Virus record (IMG/VR): IMGVR_UViG_3300032050_005727
Span: 1-34,742 of that record
Direction: 5' to 3' (one strand)
Origin: a virus
DNA length: 34,742 nt
In this document: one piece after another, positions 1 to 7,479 of the stretch
Numbering within the stretch: the stretch's first letter is position 1
Layout of the letters: each line of letters opens with the position of its first letter
The notes under the pieces: generated by a model
What the model saw: the letters and a program-made list of their open reading frames with translations, nothing else
What the model was told of the DNA's origin: nothing
Database searches by the model: none
Translations under genes and position numbers: made by a program

Positions 1-45
1 AGAAAAATTTTTTTATAAATATTTTTTTATTTCGTTTTTTTGTCT

Positions 46-53
46 TATATTAG
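46..53 (+). promoter_or_regulatory. candidate TAnnTTTG-like promoter upstream of primase
   Basis: TATATTAG lies just upstream of the primase ATG at 58 and follows T-runs. It matches the Bacteroidota -7 consensus TAnnTTTG at all but one fixed position. The stretch from about 22 to 53 resembles 11141-11174 (T7-run, TTTC, second T-run, GT, TATATT(T)AG), the only other place in the window with this layout. No clear -33 TTTG is visible at the expected distance. If it is a promoter, the transcript would start at or very near the ATG. Confidence 0.35.
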
Positions 54-57
54 ACTA

Positions 58-987
58 ATGGACAAAGAATTACTCGTTTTAGGTTTACTTGAGAGTGTAC
101 TAGGCAAAGGGAAAGGTTCCAAAACAACTATGGACTATGCTTTCTATTGCCCAGTGTGTAAGCACCATAATCCAAAATTGATTGTTAACATTAAGACTGG
201 ACAATACAATTGTTGGACTTGCCACCCTGCTACCAAAGGTAAAACCCCTGTATCACTCTTGAAAAAAATCGAGGCTCCTACAGAGAAGCTACTCGAAATG
301 AAGACCTATTTCCAAGGAGATAATACTAAGATTGATACCACAAAAGCTAATAAGGTAACCCTTCCAGAAGAATTCTTATCATTAGCTAATCCAGACAAGT
401 CACTAGAAGCAAGACACGCTTTAGCTTACTTAAAGAAAAGACAGATCTCACTTCAAGATATACAAAAATACAACATTGGCTATTGTAAAACAGGTAGATA
501 TAGAAACAAGATCATTGTGCCTTCTTATGACAAAGATGGATCAATCAACTACTTTATAGCTAGATCATTTGAAAAAGATCCCTTTCAAAAGATAGATGCA
601 CCAAGTTGTAATAAGACAGAGTTAATAGGCTTTGAGTTCTTTGTAAACTGGTCTGTTCCTGTTATATTATGTGAAGGTATATTCGACGCAATTGCAATAA
701 AACGTAACTCTATTCCATTGTTTGGTAAGACTATTCCTAAGTCACTCATGATGAAATTAGTAGAGTCTGAAGTAAAAACAGTATATTTAGCATTAGACAA
801 AGACGCTTTGAAAGAGGCGTTAGATTATTCACAAACTCTTCTCGATCATGGGAAAGAGGTTTATTTAATAGAGTTAGAAGGAAAGGACCCATCTGACATT
901 GGCTTTGTAGATATGACTAAACTTCTACATAAAGCGAAGCCACTATCCTTTAGTGATCTCCTTCTAAAGAAAATTCAACTAATATGA
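58..987 (+). CDS. DNA primase, zinc finger plus TOPRIM
   Basis: The 309-residue product would make RNA primers for phage lagging-strand replication, the role of T4 gp61. An N-terminal zinc finger has CPVC at residues 31-34 and CWTC at 52-55 (CHC2-like). A TOPRIM core follows, with the CEGIFDA acidic motif near residue 206, the ALDKDA motif near 246 and GKDPSDIG near 280. The reading frame can be extended to a TTG at 40, but the ATG at 58 gives a natural start after a promoter-like T-rich stretch. The stop overlaps the next start as ATGA, so it is probably co-transcribed with the nuclease. It is slightly shorter than T4 gp61. A helicase partner is not in the window and may lie upstream. Confidence 0.85.
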   Translation: MDKELLVLGLLESVLGKGKGSKTTMDYAFYCPVCKHHNPKLIVNIKTGQYNCWTCHPATKGKTPVSLLKKIEAPTEKLLEMKTYFQGDNTKIDTTKANKVTLPEEFLSLANPDKSLEARHALAYLKKRQISLQDIQKYNIGYCKTGRYRNKIIVPSYDKDGSINYFIARSFEKDPFQKIDAPSCNKTELIGFEFFVNWSVPVILCEGIFDAIAIKRNSIPLFGKTIPKSLMMKLVESEVKTVYLALDKDALKEALDYSQTLLDHGKEVYLIELEGKDPSDIGFVDMTKLLHKAKPLSFSDLLLKKIQLI

Positions 988-1778
988 TTGAACAATCAAA
1001 GAACGTCTATAAGGACAGATTCTTAAGACGTATCGTTGAAACAGATCCTGAGCTAAGACAAATCACACTTCATGATTCTAGATATTATCAAAGGTCTCCT
1101 GGTGTTTTTTATCCTTCTGTTACAACTATTCTAAGTTACTTTCCAAAAGGAGCCTTTTTTGAAACATGGTTAAAAGATGTTGGTCACAACTCTGATATTG
1201 TTATGAGGCGTGCCGGAGATGAAGGAACCCAAGTCCATGAAGCTATTGAAAGCTTTTTGAAAGGTGAAGAGATTAGATGGATAGAGTCTAATGGTAAAGT
1301 CAATTATGCTACTCACGTTTGGAAAATGATTCTTGGCTTCGTTGACTTCTGGACTACTTATAAGCCGGTGCTACTTCTTTCTGAAGAGTTCATGTACTCA
1401 GATACGCACAAGTACTCTGGCACATTAGACCTTCTTGTTGAGATTAATGGTGAAAAGTGGTTACTAGATATTAAGACTTCTAACAACATTCATGAGAGCT
1501 ACTACCTTCAAATGGCAGCTTACACCAAGGCATACCAAGAAAGATACCTACAGAATGTAGATCGTAACGGTATTATCTGGTTGAAGTCTAGTAAGAGAGG
1601 GCCTGATAAGACTAATAAGAAGATGCAAGGAGCTGGCTGGGAGATCTTAGAAGGCAAGAAGACTGTAGACGAATACTTCCAGATGTTCTTGCATACTTAC
1701 GAGACCTACAAGATCATGCACCCAGAAACAGAGATTGAACTACTTACGCTACCGAACACGGTTAAACTAGGTCAGTAA
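984..1778 (+). CDS. PD-(D/E)XK exonuclease, Cas4/RecB-like
   Basis: The 264-residue product is a probable nuclease of the Cas4/RecB restriction-endonuclease-like superfamily, acting in phage DNA replication or recombination. The core motifs are visible: D149 in GTLDLLVE, then D162-I-K164 (a DxK variant of ExK), then the downstream LQMAAYTKAY helix that serves as the QxxxY motif of RecB-like enzymes. An upstream SVTTIL segment near residue 46 and a VHEAIE helix near residue 83 fit the family. There is no cysteine cluster for an Fe-S centre, unlike true Cas4. Translation is coupled to the primase (4-nt ATGA overlap). The stop codon at 1776-1778 runs into the first copy of the recurrent ATATTTATT motif. 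Confidence 0.8.
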   Translation: MIEQSKNVYKDRFLRRIVETDPELRQITLHDSRYYQRSPGVFYPSVTTILSYFPKGAFFETWLKDVGHNSDIVMRRAGDEGTQVHEAIESFLKGEEIRWIESNGKVNYATHVWKMILGFVDFWTTYKPVLLLSEEFMYSDTHKYSGTLDLLVEINGEKWLLDIKTSNNIHESYYLQMAAYTKAYQERYLQNVDRNGIIWLKSSKRGPDKTNKKMQGAGWEILEGKKTVDEYFQMFLHTYETYKIMHPETEIELLTLPNTVKLGQ

Positions 1779-1787
1779 ATATTTATT
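1779..1787 (+). promoter_or_regulatory. late-promoter-like motif copy 1 (ATATTTATT)
   Basis: ATATTTATT sits inside the 10-bp palindrome TAAATATTTA, abuts the nuclease stop codon and ends 6 nt before the kinase ATG. With T4-like spacing the mRNA would be leaderless. It marks the boundary between the replication block and the accessory block. Confidence 0.45.
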
Positions 1788-1793
1788 GGTAGT

Positions 1794-2579
1794 ATGATTA
1801 AGCTACTAGACTTATTAAAAGAGGCCAAGGGCCAGAAGAAAGCTATTATTATGGCTGGTGGGGCCGGTGCTGGAAAGTCTACATTTTCTAAGCAACTTCA
1901 ATCTGATCTTAAAAAGGCTGGCTGGACTGACTTGAATGCAGACAAATACGTTGAAGACCCAGACAGTCCTATGTACAATAATCTAGGCGCCGCGGCTTCT
2001 AGAATAGACAAAGTAGATCTACCTAATACACTTGAGAAAGGACAGAACTTCTTATACGATACTACTGCTAGTAATGTACAAAGAGTTCAAGCTATCAAAG
2101 ATGCTGGCTATGATATCATGATGGTCATGGTCTACACTAACCCGATCGTCAGTTTTCTTCGTAACTTCAAGCGTGAGCGCAAAGTTCCTACTGTAGGAGT
2201 TCTTTCTAGTTGGAATAACGTATATAAGAATATCGAGACATATAAAAAGATGTTCGGTAACAACTTCCATTTGATCTCTACAGGAACTAGTCCTGAAGAA
2301 GAGAAGATGGTAGCTGAGTTCAACAAAGCTTTTAAAGCTGGTAAGTTGAAAGAGTTCTTCGAAGGACTTTTATCTTCTGGACAGTTTAAGTCTACATTCA
2401 AGAAAGACCCAACTAAGAAGAAAACACCAGAAGAGATTGCTAAGTCTAAAGCACTTGTAGATAAACAGATCGATGTATTGTCTAATCAGTTTGATCAAAT
2501 TGAAAAGCAAGTAGAGAAGACGAAAGAAGAAGACATGAGTAAAGTAGTTAACGCAGCAAAATCGTTTATCAAGAAATGA
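1794..2579 (+). CDS. P-loop kinase (zeta-toxin/AAA_33-like) with targeting-like N-terminus
   Basis: The 261-residue product is a small P-loop phosphotransferase. Walker A is GGAGAGKS at residues 22-29. It is followed by a LYDTTASN segment near residue 88 and an R-rich NFKRERKVP lid-like segment near 122-131, the layout of zeta-toxin, polynucleotide-kinase and AAA_33 proteins. The substrate cannot be read from sequence; nucleotide, RNA end or UDP-sugar are all possible. The first ten residues (MIKLLDLLKE, then A) form a short amphipathic helix ending in L-x-E|A, which matches the T4 capsid-targeting and prohead protease consensus. The last ~60 residues are lysine/glutamate-rich and probably coiled coil. 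It overlaps the next gene by ATGA, forming a unit of enzymes through 4068. Confidence 0.75.
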   Translation: MIKLLDLLKEAKGQKKAIIMAGGAGAGKSTFSKQLQSDLKKAGWTDLNADKYVEDPDSPMYNNLGAAASRIDKVDLPNTLEKGQNFLYDTTASNVQRVQAIKDAGYDIMMVMVYTNPIVSFLRNFKRERKVPTVGVLSSWNNVYKNIETYKKMFGNNFHLISTGTSPEEEKMVAEFNKAFKAGKLKEFFEGLLSSGQFKSTFKKDPTKKKTPEEIAKSKALVDKQIDVLSNQFDQIEKQVEKTKEEDMSKVVNAAKSFIKK

Positions 2580-3166
2580 TCAACCCAGTTAAAATAGGCC
2601 GTAGTATTGTTGATGACATTTTGAAAGAAGCGTCTTCAGATGTAGGCCCATGCTTTTATCCTGGTAAATTTAAACCTCCACATAAAGGTCACTTTGAAGC
2701 CGCAAAGTATCTGGCTTCTAAACCTTATATTAACAATGTCTATGTGATCATATCTAGAGTTGAGAAGTTTGGTATAACTCCAGAAGACTCATTGTATATA
2801 TGGAAAGAGTATTTGAAAGCAGAACCTAATCCTAAGATTAGTGTTTCTATTTCAACAGAGTCTACACCTATTAAAGATATTTTTGTCTTTATGGACAAGA
2901 ACCCAGAAGTAGATCCTATTTATGTAGCTGGAGCTGGTGAAGAAGTTGAAGGCTTAGGTTACTTCGATGCTTTACAGAAAAGATTTCCTGATCGTGTAAG
3001 AAAAGAAGTTGTGCCTGATCAGTTTGAAAGAATATCTGCTACACAAATGCGTGCCGCTATTAAGACAGGTAATGTAAAAGAGTTTGAGAAGTTTATTCCA
3101 GACGCAGCATATAACAAAGGAGTCACCAAAGATGTGTTCGGTAGACTTATGAAAATAATCAAATGA
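2576..3166 (+). CDS. HxGH nucleotidyltransferase (cytidylyltransferase/NMNAT-like)
   Basis: The 196-residue product belongs to the HxGH nucleotidyltransferase superfamily. It has FYPGKFKPPHKGH with HKGH at residues 36-39, and the second nucleotide-binding signature ISATQMR at 153-159 (family form ISSTxxR). Relatives transfer AMP or CMP to NMN, phosphopantetheine or glycerol phosphate. An NAD-related role is plausible because several T4-like phages carry NMN adenylyltransferases, but specificity cannot be assigned here. The first 19 residues precede the fold and end in ILKE|A, another L-x-E|A prohead-protease-like site. It is coupled by ATGA overlaps to the kinase before it and the zincin-HAD gene after it. 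Confidence 0.8.
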   Translation: MINPVKIGRSIVDDILKEASSDVGPCFYPGKFKPPHKGHFEAAKYLASKPYINNVYVIISRVEKFGITPEDSLYIWKEYLKAEPNPKISVSISTESTPIKDIFVFMDKNPEVDPIYVAGAGEEVEGLGYFDALQKRFPDRVRKEVVPDQFERISATQMRAAIKTGNVKEFEKFIPDAAYNKGVTKDVFGRLMKIIK

Positions 3167-4068
3167 CAGACGCACAGAAAATATTAACCATTGAGGACTT
3201 TGTTGAGTTTGCTGTAAGACGACTTGGTATTGAAAAAGCACCTGAATTAAAGTTCGCTAGTAACAGAGACTGGGCAGTTAAACGCCATAGTTTTGGTCAG
3301 TATGATCCTAATGGTAATACACTGACAGTTTATATCAATAATAGAAATATGGCTGACGTGCTTAGAACACTTGGCCATGAATTAGTTCATCATAGACAAA
3401 ACGAACTAGGCAAAATCCAGAATGATTCTGGTAAAACTGGCTCTGAAATAGAAAATGAAGCAAATGCTCTAGCCGGAGTATTAATGCGTGATTATGGTCG
3501 TATCAACGACACTATTTATGAGGCCATTATTCCTTCACTAAAACAAATATATGAGGCAGAAAAGTCTGGACGTATTCAAATCTATTGTGATATGGACGGT
3601 GTGTTATGCGACTTCGACAGTAGGTTTGAACACTTCTACGGTGTACCACCTAGAGAGTACGCTAACGAGAAAGGTCAAAAGGCTATGGAAGAAGCCGTCG
3701 ACAAAGTAGGAGTGGTATATTGGTCTAAAATGCCATGGTTAAAAGGTGGTCAAGAACTCTGGAATAAGATATCTAAATACAACCCAGCAATATTAACTAG
3801 TCCAGGTAAATTCATTCACGCTAGAGAAGGTAAGTTAATTTGGATCAAAGAGAATCTGAACCCACAGCCAAGAGAAATTATGTTCGCTAATACTGGAAAA
3901 AAGTTTGAAGCGATTAAAGACAAGACTCCACAAGAGATTAGAAACTCAATGTTGATAGATGACTATTATCCAAACCTTGCTCCATGGAAAGAGATTGGCG
4001 GTATTGCTATCATGTATAAATCTTATGATCAAGTAAGTGCAATATTAGATAAGTTTAGACTAAAATAA
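3163..4068 (+). CDS. zincin metallopeptidase-HAD 5'(3')-nucleotidase fusion
   Basis: The 301-residue protein has two apparent enzymes. Residues ~1-115 carry a metallopeptidase signature, HELVH at 72-76 (HExxH), followed by a glutamate-rich ENEANALAG segment near residue 98 that could supply the third zinc ligand. Residues ~138-301 are a haloacid-dehalogenase fold: DMDGVLCDF at 143-151 (nucleophile and acid aspartates), AILTSP near 212 (motif II) and MLIDDYYPN near 265 (motif III/IV), most like 5'(3')-deoxyribonucleotidases. The linker holds two IYE|A strings (cut after residues 120 and 131), matching the T4 gp21 cleavage consensus. Peptidase target and nucleotidase substrate are unknown. It is coupled by ATGA to the nucleotidyltransferase. 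Confidence 0.75.
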   Translation: MTDAQKILTIEDFVEFAVRRLGIEKAPELKFASNRDWAVKRHSFGQYDPNGNTLTVYINNRNMADVLRTLGHELVHHRQNELGKIQNDSGKTGSEIENEANALAGVLMRDYGRINDTIYEAIIPSLKQIYEAEKSGRIQIYCDMDGVLCDFDSRFEHFYGVPPREYANEKGQKAMEEAVDKVGVVYWSKMPWLKGGQELWNKISKYNPAILTSPGKFIHAREGKLIWIKENLNPQPREIMFANTGKKFEAIKDKTPQEIRNSMLIDDYYPNLAPWKEIGGIAIMYKSYDQVSAILDKFRLK

Positions 4069-4072
4069 TGTT

Positions 4073-4651
4073 ATGATCCCTAATGAGTCAACACTCAAGA
4101 AAGAGTTTTCGAAACGTGATGTACAAAGAATGCGTAACCTAATCACCGGTAAATCTGGTGACAGAACTCAGATTCAAGCAGGCTACGAAAGAAAACACCA
4201 AGACTATAAAGAAGGTGATGTTTGGGAAGAAGATGGAAAGAAGTGGACTATCAAAAATGGTGTTAAGCAGTCTATTACAAAGCTAGACAAATTCAAACAT
4301 CTTATTAGCCTTCCTCTAACTTGCCCTTGTTGTAAGAAGCCAATGAAGGCCGACGACATCAATAAGAAGATGTACTCTATTCACATGATGTGTTTTAATT
4401 GTGTAATAGAAATGGAGGCCAAGTTAAAAGCAGAAGGCAAATTTGAAGACTACGAAAAGAATATACTTAACTCTAACAAGAATGCTAGCCTAGAAGACTT
4501 TGAAAAGGCTCTAGACGCTTGGCTTGAAGAGAAAGATACCTTTGTTTCTGAACAAGGAGACATAGAAAACTGGTCTGGTGGAGATAAAACCAAGGCCTAT
4601 GAGGAGATCAAGAAGAAGATCCAAGAATGGAAGAAGGTTGATATTTATTAG
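4073..4651 (+). CDS. zinc-ribbon protein of unknown function
   Basis: The 192-residue product has one treble-clef/ribbon-like zinc site: C84-P-C86-C87 and C107-F-N-C110, giving two CxxC knuckles 19 residues apart. The N-terminal third is basic (KKEFSKRDVQRMRNLITGK), followed by a DVWEEDGKKWTIKNGVKQ segment that I associate with conserved T4-like phage proteins of unknown role. The C-terminal third is a charged helical region. The four-cysteine site suggests binding of nucleic acid or protein, but no enzyme motif is seen. It starts 4 nt after the preceding stop. Its own stop (TAG, 4649-4651) lies within the second recurrent ATATTTATT motif, so the transcription unit probably ends here. Confidence 0.7.
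   Translation: MIPNESTLKKEFSKRDVQRMRNLITGKSGDRTQIQAGYERKHQDYKEGDVWEEDGKKWTIKNGVKQSITKLDKFKHLISLPLTCPCCKKPMKADDINKKMYSIHMMCFNCVIEMEAKLKAEGKFEDYEKNILNSNKNASLEDFEKALDAWLEEKDTFVSEQGDIENWSGGDKTKAYEEIKKKIQEWKKVDIY
4641..4649 (+). promoter_or_regulatory. late-promoter-like motif copy 2 (ATATTTATT)
   Basis: GATATTTATTAGTAAA spans the stop codon of the zinc-ribbon gene and ends 18 nt before the ATG at 4668. The downstream AGTA is shared with copies 3 and 5. It begins the block of small lysine-rich genes. Confidence 0.45.
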
Positions 4652-4667
4652 TAAATCGTTAGAGTAT

Positions 4668-5297
4668 ATGCCAGCCACTTCTAAACAACAGCAAAAATTG
4701 ATGGGACTTGTTCATGCCCTTCAAAAAGGAACTGTTAAACCTTCACAAGCATCTCCTAAAGCAAGAGAGATGGCCAAGACTATGAAGCCATCTGATGTAA
4801 AAGACTTCGCTGCCACTAAACATAAAGGTCTTCCTAAGAAAGTAAAGAAAGAAGAAGGACTACAGATTCCTGAAATGTATGTGGTTCGTAAGCCTAAAGT
4901 AGGTATGAAAGAAGCTGATCTTGTAATGAAGATCAATCCACTAGAAGGAATTCAGCCTCTTAATATTGGTATGGACGATGTTCATACTGTAGCTGTAGAT
5001 GCAACTCAAGCTCAAGAGATTGCGGCTGAAACATATAGAAAATGTATGGACGAAGCTTTCCAGCTTGAAGAGAAGAAAGGAAAGGTTGGTGACAAGCTTA
5101 AAAAAGCTATCGACCACCTAGAGAAGAAAAGAAAAGAGCATCTTGATATGGCAAAAGAAGATCCTAAGAGTGCCGCTAAGCATAAAGAGCATATCGCTAA
5201 ACTTGCCCAGCAAATCGATGATCTTATGACCAAGATGGAGAAGATCGAGAAGAGCAAAAAAGAGATTAAGAAGGACGAAGACAAAAAAGATAAGTAA
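4668..5297 (+). CDS. DUF3008-like N-terminus with charged coiled-coil tail
   Basis: The 209-residue product starts at the ATG at 4668; an in-frame extension to 4578 only reads the previous gene in another frame. Residues 1-~60 (MPATSKQQQKLMGLVHALQK, then SDVKDFAATKHKGLPKKVKK) closely resemble DUF3008, a short basic domain found in phages and bacteria with no known function. The middle includes a conserved-looking GMKEADLVMKINPLEGIQP stretch. The last ~80 residues are almost all K/E/D/A helix, probably coiled coil. The gene ends in a lysine-coding A-rich tract, and its TAA overlaps the next ATG as TAATG. Function unknown; DNA binding or a packaged internal protein is plausible. Confidence 0.75.
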   Translation: MPATSKQQQKLMGLVHALQKGTVKPSQASPKAREMAKTMKPSDVKDFAATKHKGLPKKVKKEEGLQIPEMYVVRKPKVGMKEADLVMKINPLEGIQPLNIGMDDVHTVAVDATQAQEIAAETYRKCMDEAFQLEEKKGKVGDKLKKAIDHLEKKRKEHLDMAKEDPKSAAKHKEHIAKLAQQIDDLMTKMEKIEKSKKEIKKDEDKKDK

Positions 5298-5299
5298 TG
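5283..5299 (+). repeat. 17-bp direct repeat, left copy
   Basis: AAAAAAGATAAGTAATG encodes the end of the DUF3008-like protein (stop TAA) and the ATG of the next gene. An identical 17-mer occurs exactly 420 bp downstream at 5703-5719, bracketing the gene between them. Confidence 0.9.
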
Positions 5300-5704
5300 A
5301 AACAGCAATTAAGCGAAATAAAAAGAATGCAAAAATTGGCTGGTATCATTAACGAAGATTTGACTAGTGATATCAAATCTGATTTAGAGAAAGTATCAGG
5401 TTTAGGACCTATTCTTGATCCTGTTAAAGTAAAAGAAGTAGCTAAAGAATTAGTAAAAACTTCTAAGAAAATAAACCCTGACGTTTTTCAAAAAGACATA
5501 AACGCCTTTAATAAAATAGCTGTTTATTTAGCTAATAATAAACTAAGTAAAGCCGCTACTACTATTGCTAGTTTAGGTGAGAGTTTTCGTTTAACAATAT
5601 GGGGCATTATGGATGAGGTATATCCAGAACTTTGGAATACACTATTTCAAGAAAAATATCATTCAGATGCAAAACCAACACCAAAAGATAATTTACCTGA
5701 ATAA
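5297..5704 (+). CDS. unknown 135-residue protein, possible inserted gene
   Basis: I do not recognise a fold. The N-terminus, MKQQLSEIKRMQKLAGIINE then D, is an amphipathic helix ending in I-N-E|D and resembles the helix-plus-L/I-x-E starts of its neighbours. The rest looks all-helical with no cysteine pairs, catalytic signature or membrane segment; the segment TIWGIMDEVYPELWNTLFQEKY near residues 100-122 is aromatic-rich. The gene is bracketed by an exact 17-bp direct repeat (5283-5299 and 5703-5719) that includes both its own start codon and the start codon of the next gene. Excising one 420-bp unit would cleanly rejoin the flanking genes, so it may be a recent acquisition. Confidence 0.7.
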   Translation: MKQQLSEIKRMQKLAGIINEDLTSDIKSDLEKVSGLGPILDPVKVKEVAKELVKTSKKINPDVFQKDINAFNKIAVYLANNKLSKAATTIASLGESFRLTIWGIMDEVYPELWNTLFQEKYHSDAKPTPKDNLPE

Positions 5705-5719
5705 AAAAGATAAGTAATG
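5703..5719 (+). repeat. 17-bp direct repeat, right copy
   Basis: This copy is identical to 5283-5299, including the TAATG at its end. Here the TAA is no longer the functional stop: the upstream gene ends at 5702-5704 and the ATG at 5717 opens the Dps-like gene. Confidence 0.9.
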
Positions 5720-6088
5720 GAAGCAGTAGGACTATTCTTAGGTACATTAATGCAGAGCCGTAATCAAGCTCACATTTACCACCTTCAAGTACAAGGTATG
5801 GGTTCTTTCGCAGCCCATAAAGCGCTTCAAGAATATTATGATGGCATAATTGATCTAATTGATGGAATCGCTGAATCTATTCAAGGTCGCTATGGTATCA
5901 TAACTAACTATAAAATGGCTGATACTATTCGTGAAGATAATAACGCTAGACTATATTTTGATGGTCTATCTAAATTTGTAGAGACTATCAGAAAGCAGCT
6001 TCCTCAAGATTCTTATATACAAAACGAAGTTGATACTGTAGTTAAGCTCATTGAGACAACTAAGTACAAGCTTAAATTCTTACAATAA
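5717..6088 (+). CDS. mini-Dps / ferritin-like protein
   Basis: The 123-residue product looks like a compact four-helix ferritin-like protein. Residues H22, H34, D49 and E53 have spacings of 12, 15 and 4, which equal those of the Dps intersubunit ferroxidase site (E. coli Dps H51, H63, D78, E82). The surrounding AHIYHLQ and HKALQEYYDGIIDLIDGIAE strings are typical of the family's first two helices. It is shorter than cellular Dps (about 167) and lacks an obvious lysine-rich DNA-binding tail. Iron oxidation with peroxide and DNA protection is the expected activity if it assembles. It resembles a family often annotated only as a T4-like phage protein of unknown function. Its TAA overlaps the next ATG. 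Confidence 0.75.
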   Translation: MEAVGLFLGTLMQSRNQAHIYHLQVQGMGSFAAHKALQEYYDGIIDLIDGIAESIQGRYGIITNYKMADTIREDNNARLYFDGLSKFVETIRKQLPQDSYIQNEVDTVVKLIETTKYKLKFLQ

Positions 6089-6828
6089 TGGATAAGGCCT
6101 TACTTAAGCAAATAAAGAAAGGCATCGAAGTCGAAATGGAACACACTGATGATCCTAAAATGGCTTTGAAGATAGCCATGGATCATATCAAAGAAGATCC
6201 TAAATACTACGACAAACTAACTAAAGCAGGTCTAGAAGAGTGTTGCTCAAGAGGTATACAACTTCATGAAACTGCAAACAGACTTCTAATCTCAGAAGGT
6301 CTTAATTACCATTTACAAAATAAGATTGATCTTAACGAATCGATCTACCGTCCTCAATCAACAAACTTTCTAGCTTTGTTTGAAGAGGCTCGTGCTTTGT
6401 ATGATGCTGGTAAACTACAACTATCTGAGCAAGACGAAGTATATTTCAGTGAAACTGATCTAGGACTAACTGGGATCTATAACGGTGTGAAAGTGCCACT
6501 TGACTTTCCAATGACTATTGACTTCTTGTTAGAAGTAAAAAAGAAAGCAAAGAAGAAACAGCCTGAATTAAATAAGCCTAAGCGTGGTGGTTCAAAAAAG
6601 TTCTACGTTTATGTACGTAAACCTGGTGGTGGCATCAAGAAAGTATCTTTTGGTGATACATCTGGCTTATCTGCTAAGATCAATAACCCAGAAGCTAGGA
6701 GAAGTTTTGCCGCTAGACACAAATGCTCACAAGCTAAAGACAAGACAACTCCAAAATACTGGTCTTGCCGTCTACCAAGATATGCTAAGCTCTTAGGACT
6801 TAAGAGTAATTTTTCTGGCTTTTGGTAG
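6088..6828 (+). CDS. DUF5661-like N-terminus plus basic C/H-containing domain
   Basis: The 246-residue product has two recognisable ends. Residues 1-~45 (KKGIEVEMEHTDDPKMALKI, then DHIKEDPKYYDKL) match the DUF5661-type motif seen in many phages. Residues ~165-240 are basic (GGSKKFYVYVRKPGGGIKKV, then ARHKCSQAKDKTTPKYWSCR) with H-x-C...C residues that could bind metal. I recall this C-terminal region in marine T4-like phage proteins of unknown function. The middle is rich in L/I-x-E strings (ISEG, LNES, LFEE, LSEQ), possible prohead-protease sites that would free the two ends. No catalytic motif is seen. Confidence 0.7.
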   Translation: MDKALLKQIKKGIEVEMEHTDDPKMALKIAMDHIKEDPKYYDKLTKAGLEECCSRGIQLHETANRLLISEGLNYHLQNKIDLNESIYRPQSTNFLALFEEARALYDAGKLQLSEQDEVYFSETDLGLTGIYNGVKVPLDFPMTIDFLLEVKKKAKKKQPELNKPKRGGSKKFYVYVRKPGGGIKKVSFGDTSGLSAKINNPEARRSFAARHKCSQAKDKTTPKYWSCRLPRYAKLLGLKSNFSGFW

Positions 6829-6840
6829 AAATAACTTTAA

Positions 6841-7479
6841 ATGCTTAACTACAATATAGAGTCTTTCAAGTGCTTGGTAAGACAGTCTTATTTTACTAAA
6901 GACGTAAAACACCATTCTATATTCCACAAGTGTTATGCGTTTGGTATACAGTCTGTTGACTCCAAGATATTGACGTTTCATGTTATGACTGATTATGGCA
7001 TGTTAAGGTCTCGTGTTCCTATCTCTGAAATCTATATCAAAGAGCCAAAAGAAGATGTACCATATTACTACAAACAGCTCTGGGATTGTTTTGGATCAGA
7101 TGCTAGTGTAATTAAGTTCGACTTCTTGAAAGACAAAAGGTGTAGAGTACTATTAAGAGACAAGTCTTATGTTTGGGCTACATATATGTTCACAGTAGAC
7201 TGGCAGAATAACCCTTATTCAAATGAGCCATCAGACTACAAATGTGGTCATATTCTAGTAGCAGACGAAGGCTACTTACTTTGTCAGCCTAACAATAGGA
7301 TATTCTGGAAGGATTCTAACTGGATAACAAAAGACTTCCCAGTTGACCCTAAAATGATCAAGGTAGACACTGAACTACTCAATGTAGAATCAATATCTGA
7401 CAGATGGGTAAGTGAAGATTCTGACTGTTTTTATTATGATATCAATGAGGCCATACCAGGAAATAAAAAAAGAAAGTAA
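6841..7479 (+). CDS. conserved hypothetical protein, 212 residues
   Basis: I do not recognise a functional family, although the opening (NYNIESFKCLVRQSYF) resembles T4-like phage proteins of unknown function. The protein is rich in aromatic residues and mixed beta-strand patterns, has scattered unpaired cysteines (residues 11, 31, 76, 98 and others), and shows no signal peptide, membrane segment or nucleotide-binding motif. It starts 12 nt after the previous stop and ends in a lysine-rich tail (GNKKRK). Its 3' end overlaps the start region of the next reading frame, so translation of the two is probably coupled. Confidence 0.65.
   Translation: MLNYNIESFKCLVRQSYFTKDVKHHSIFHKCYAFGIQSVDSKILTFHVMTDYGMLRSRVPISEIYIKEPKEDVPYYYKQLWDCFGSDASVIKFDFLKDKRCRVLLRDKSYVWATYMFTVDWQNNPYSNEPSDYKCGHILVADEGYLLCQPNNRIFWKDSNWITKDFPVDPKMIKVDTELLNVESISDRWVSEDSDCFYYDINEAIPGNKKRK

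Noticed and set aside
4578-4667. N-terminal extension of the DUF3008-like gene
   Set aside because: It reads the previous gene in another frame; the DUF3008 similarity begins exactly at the ATG at 4668.
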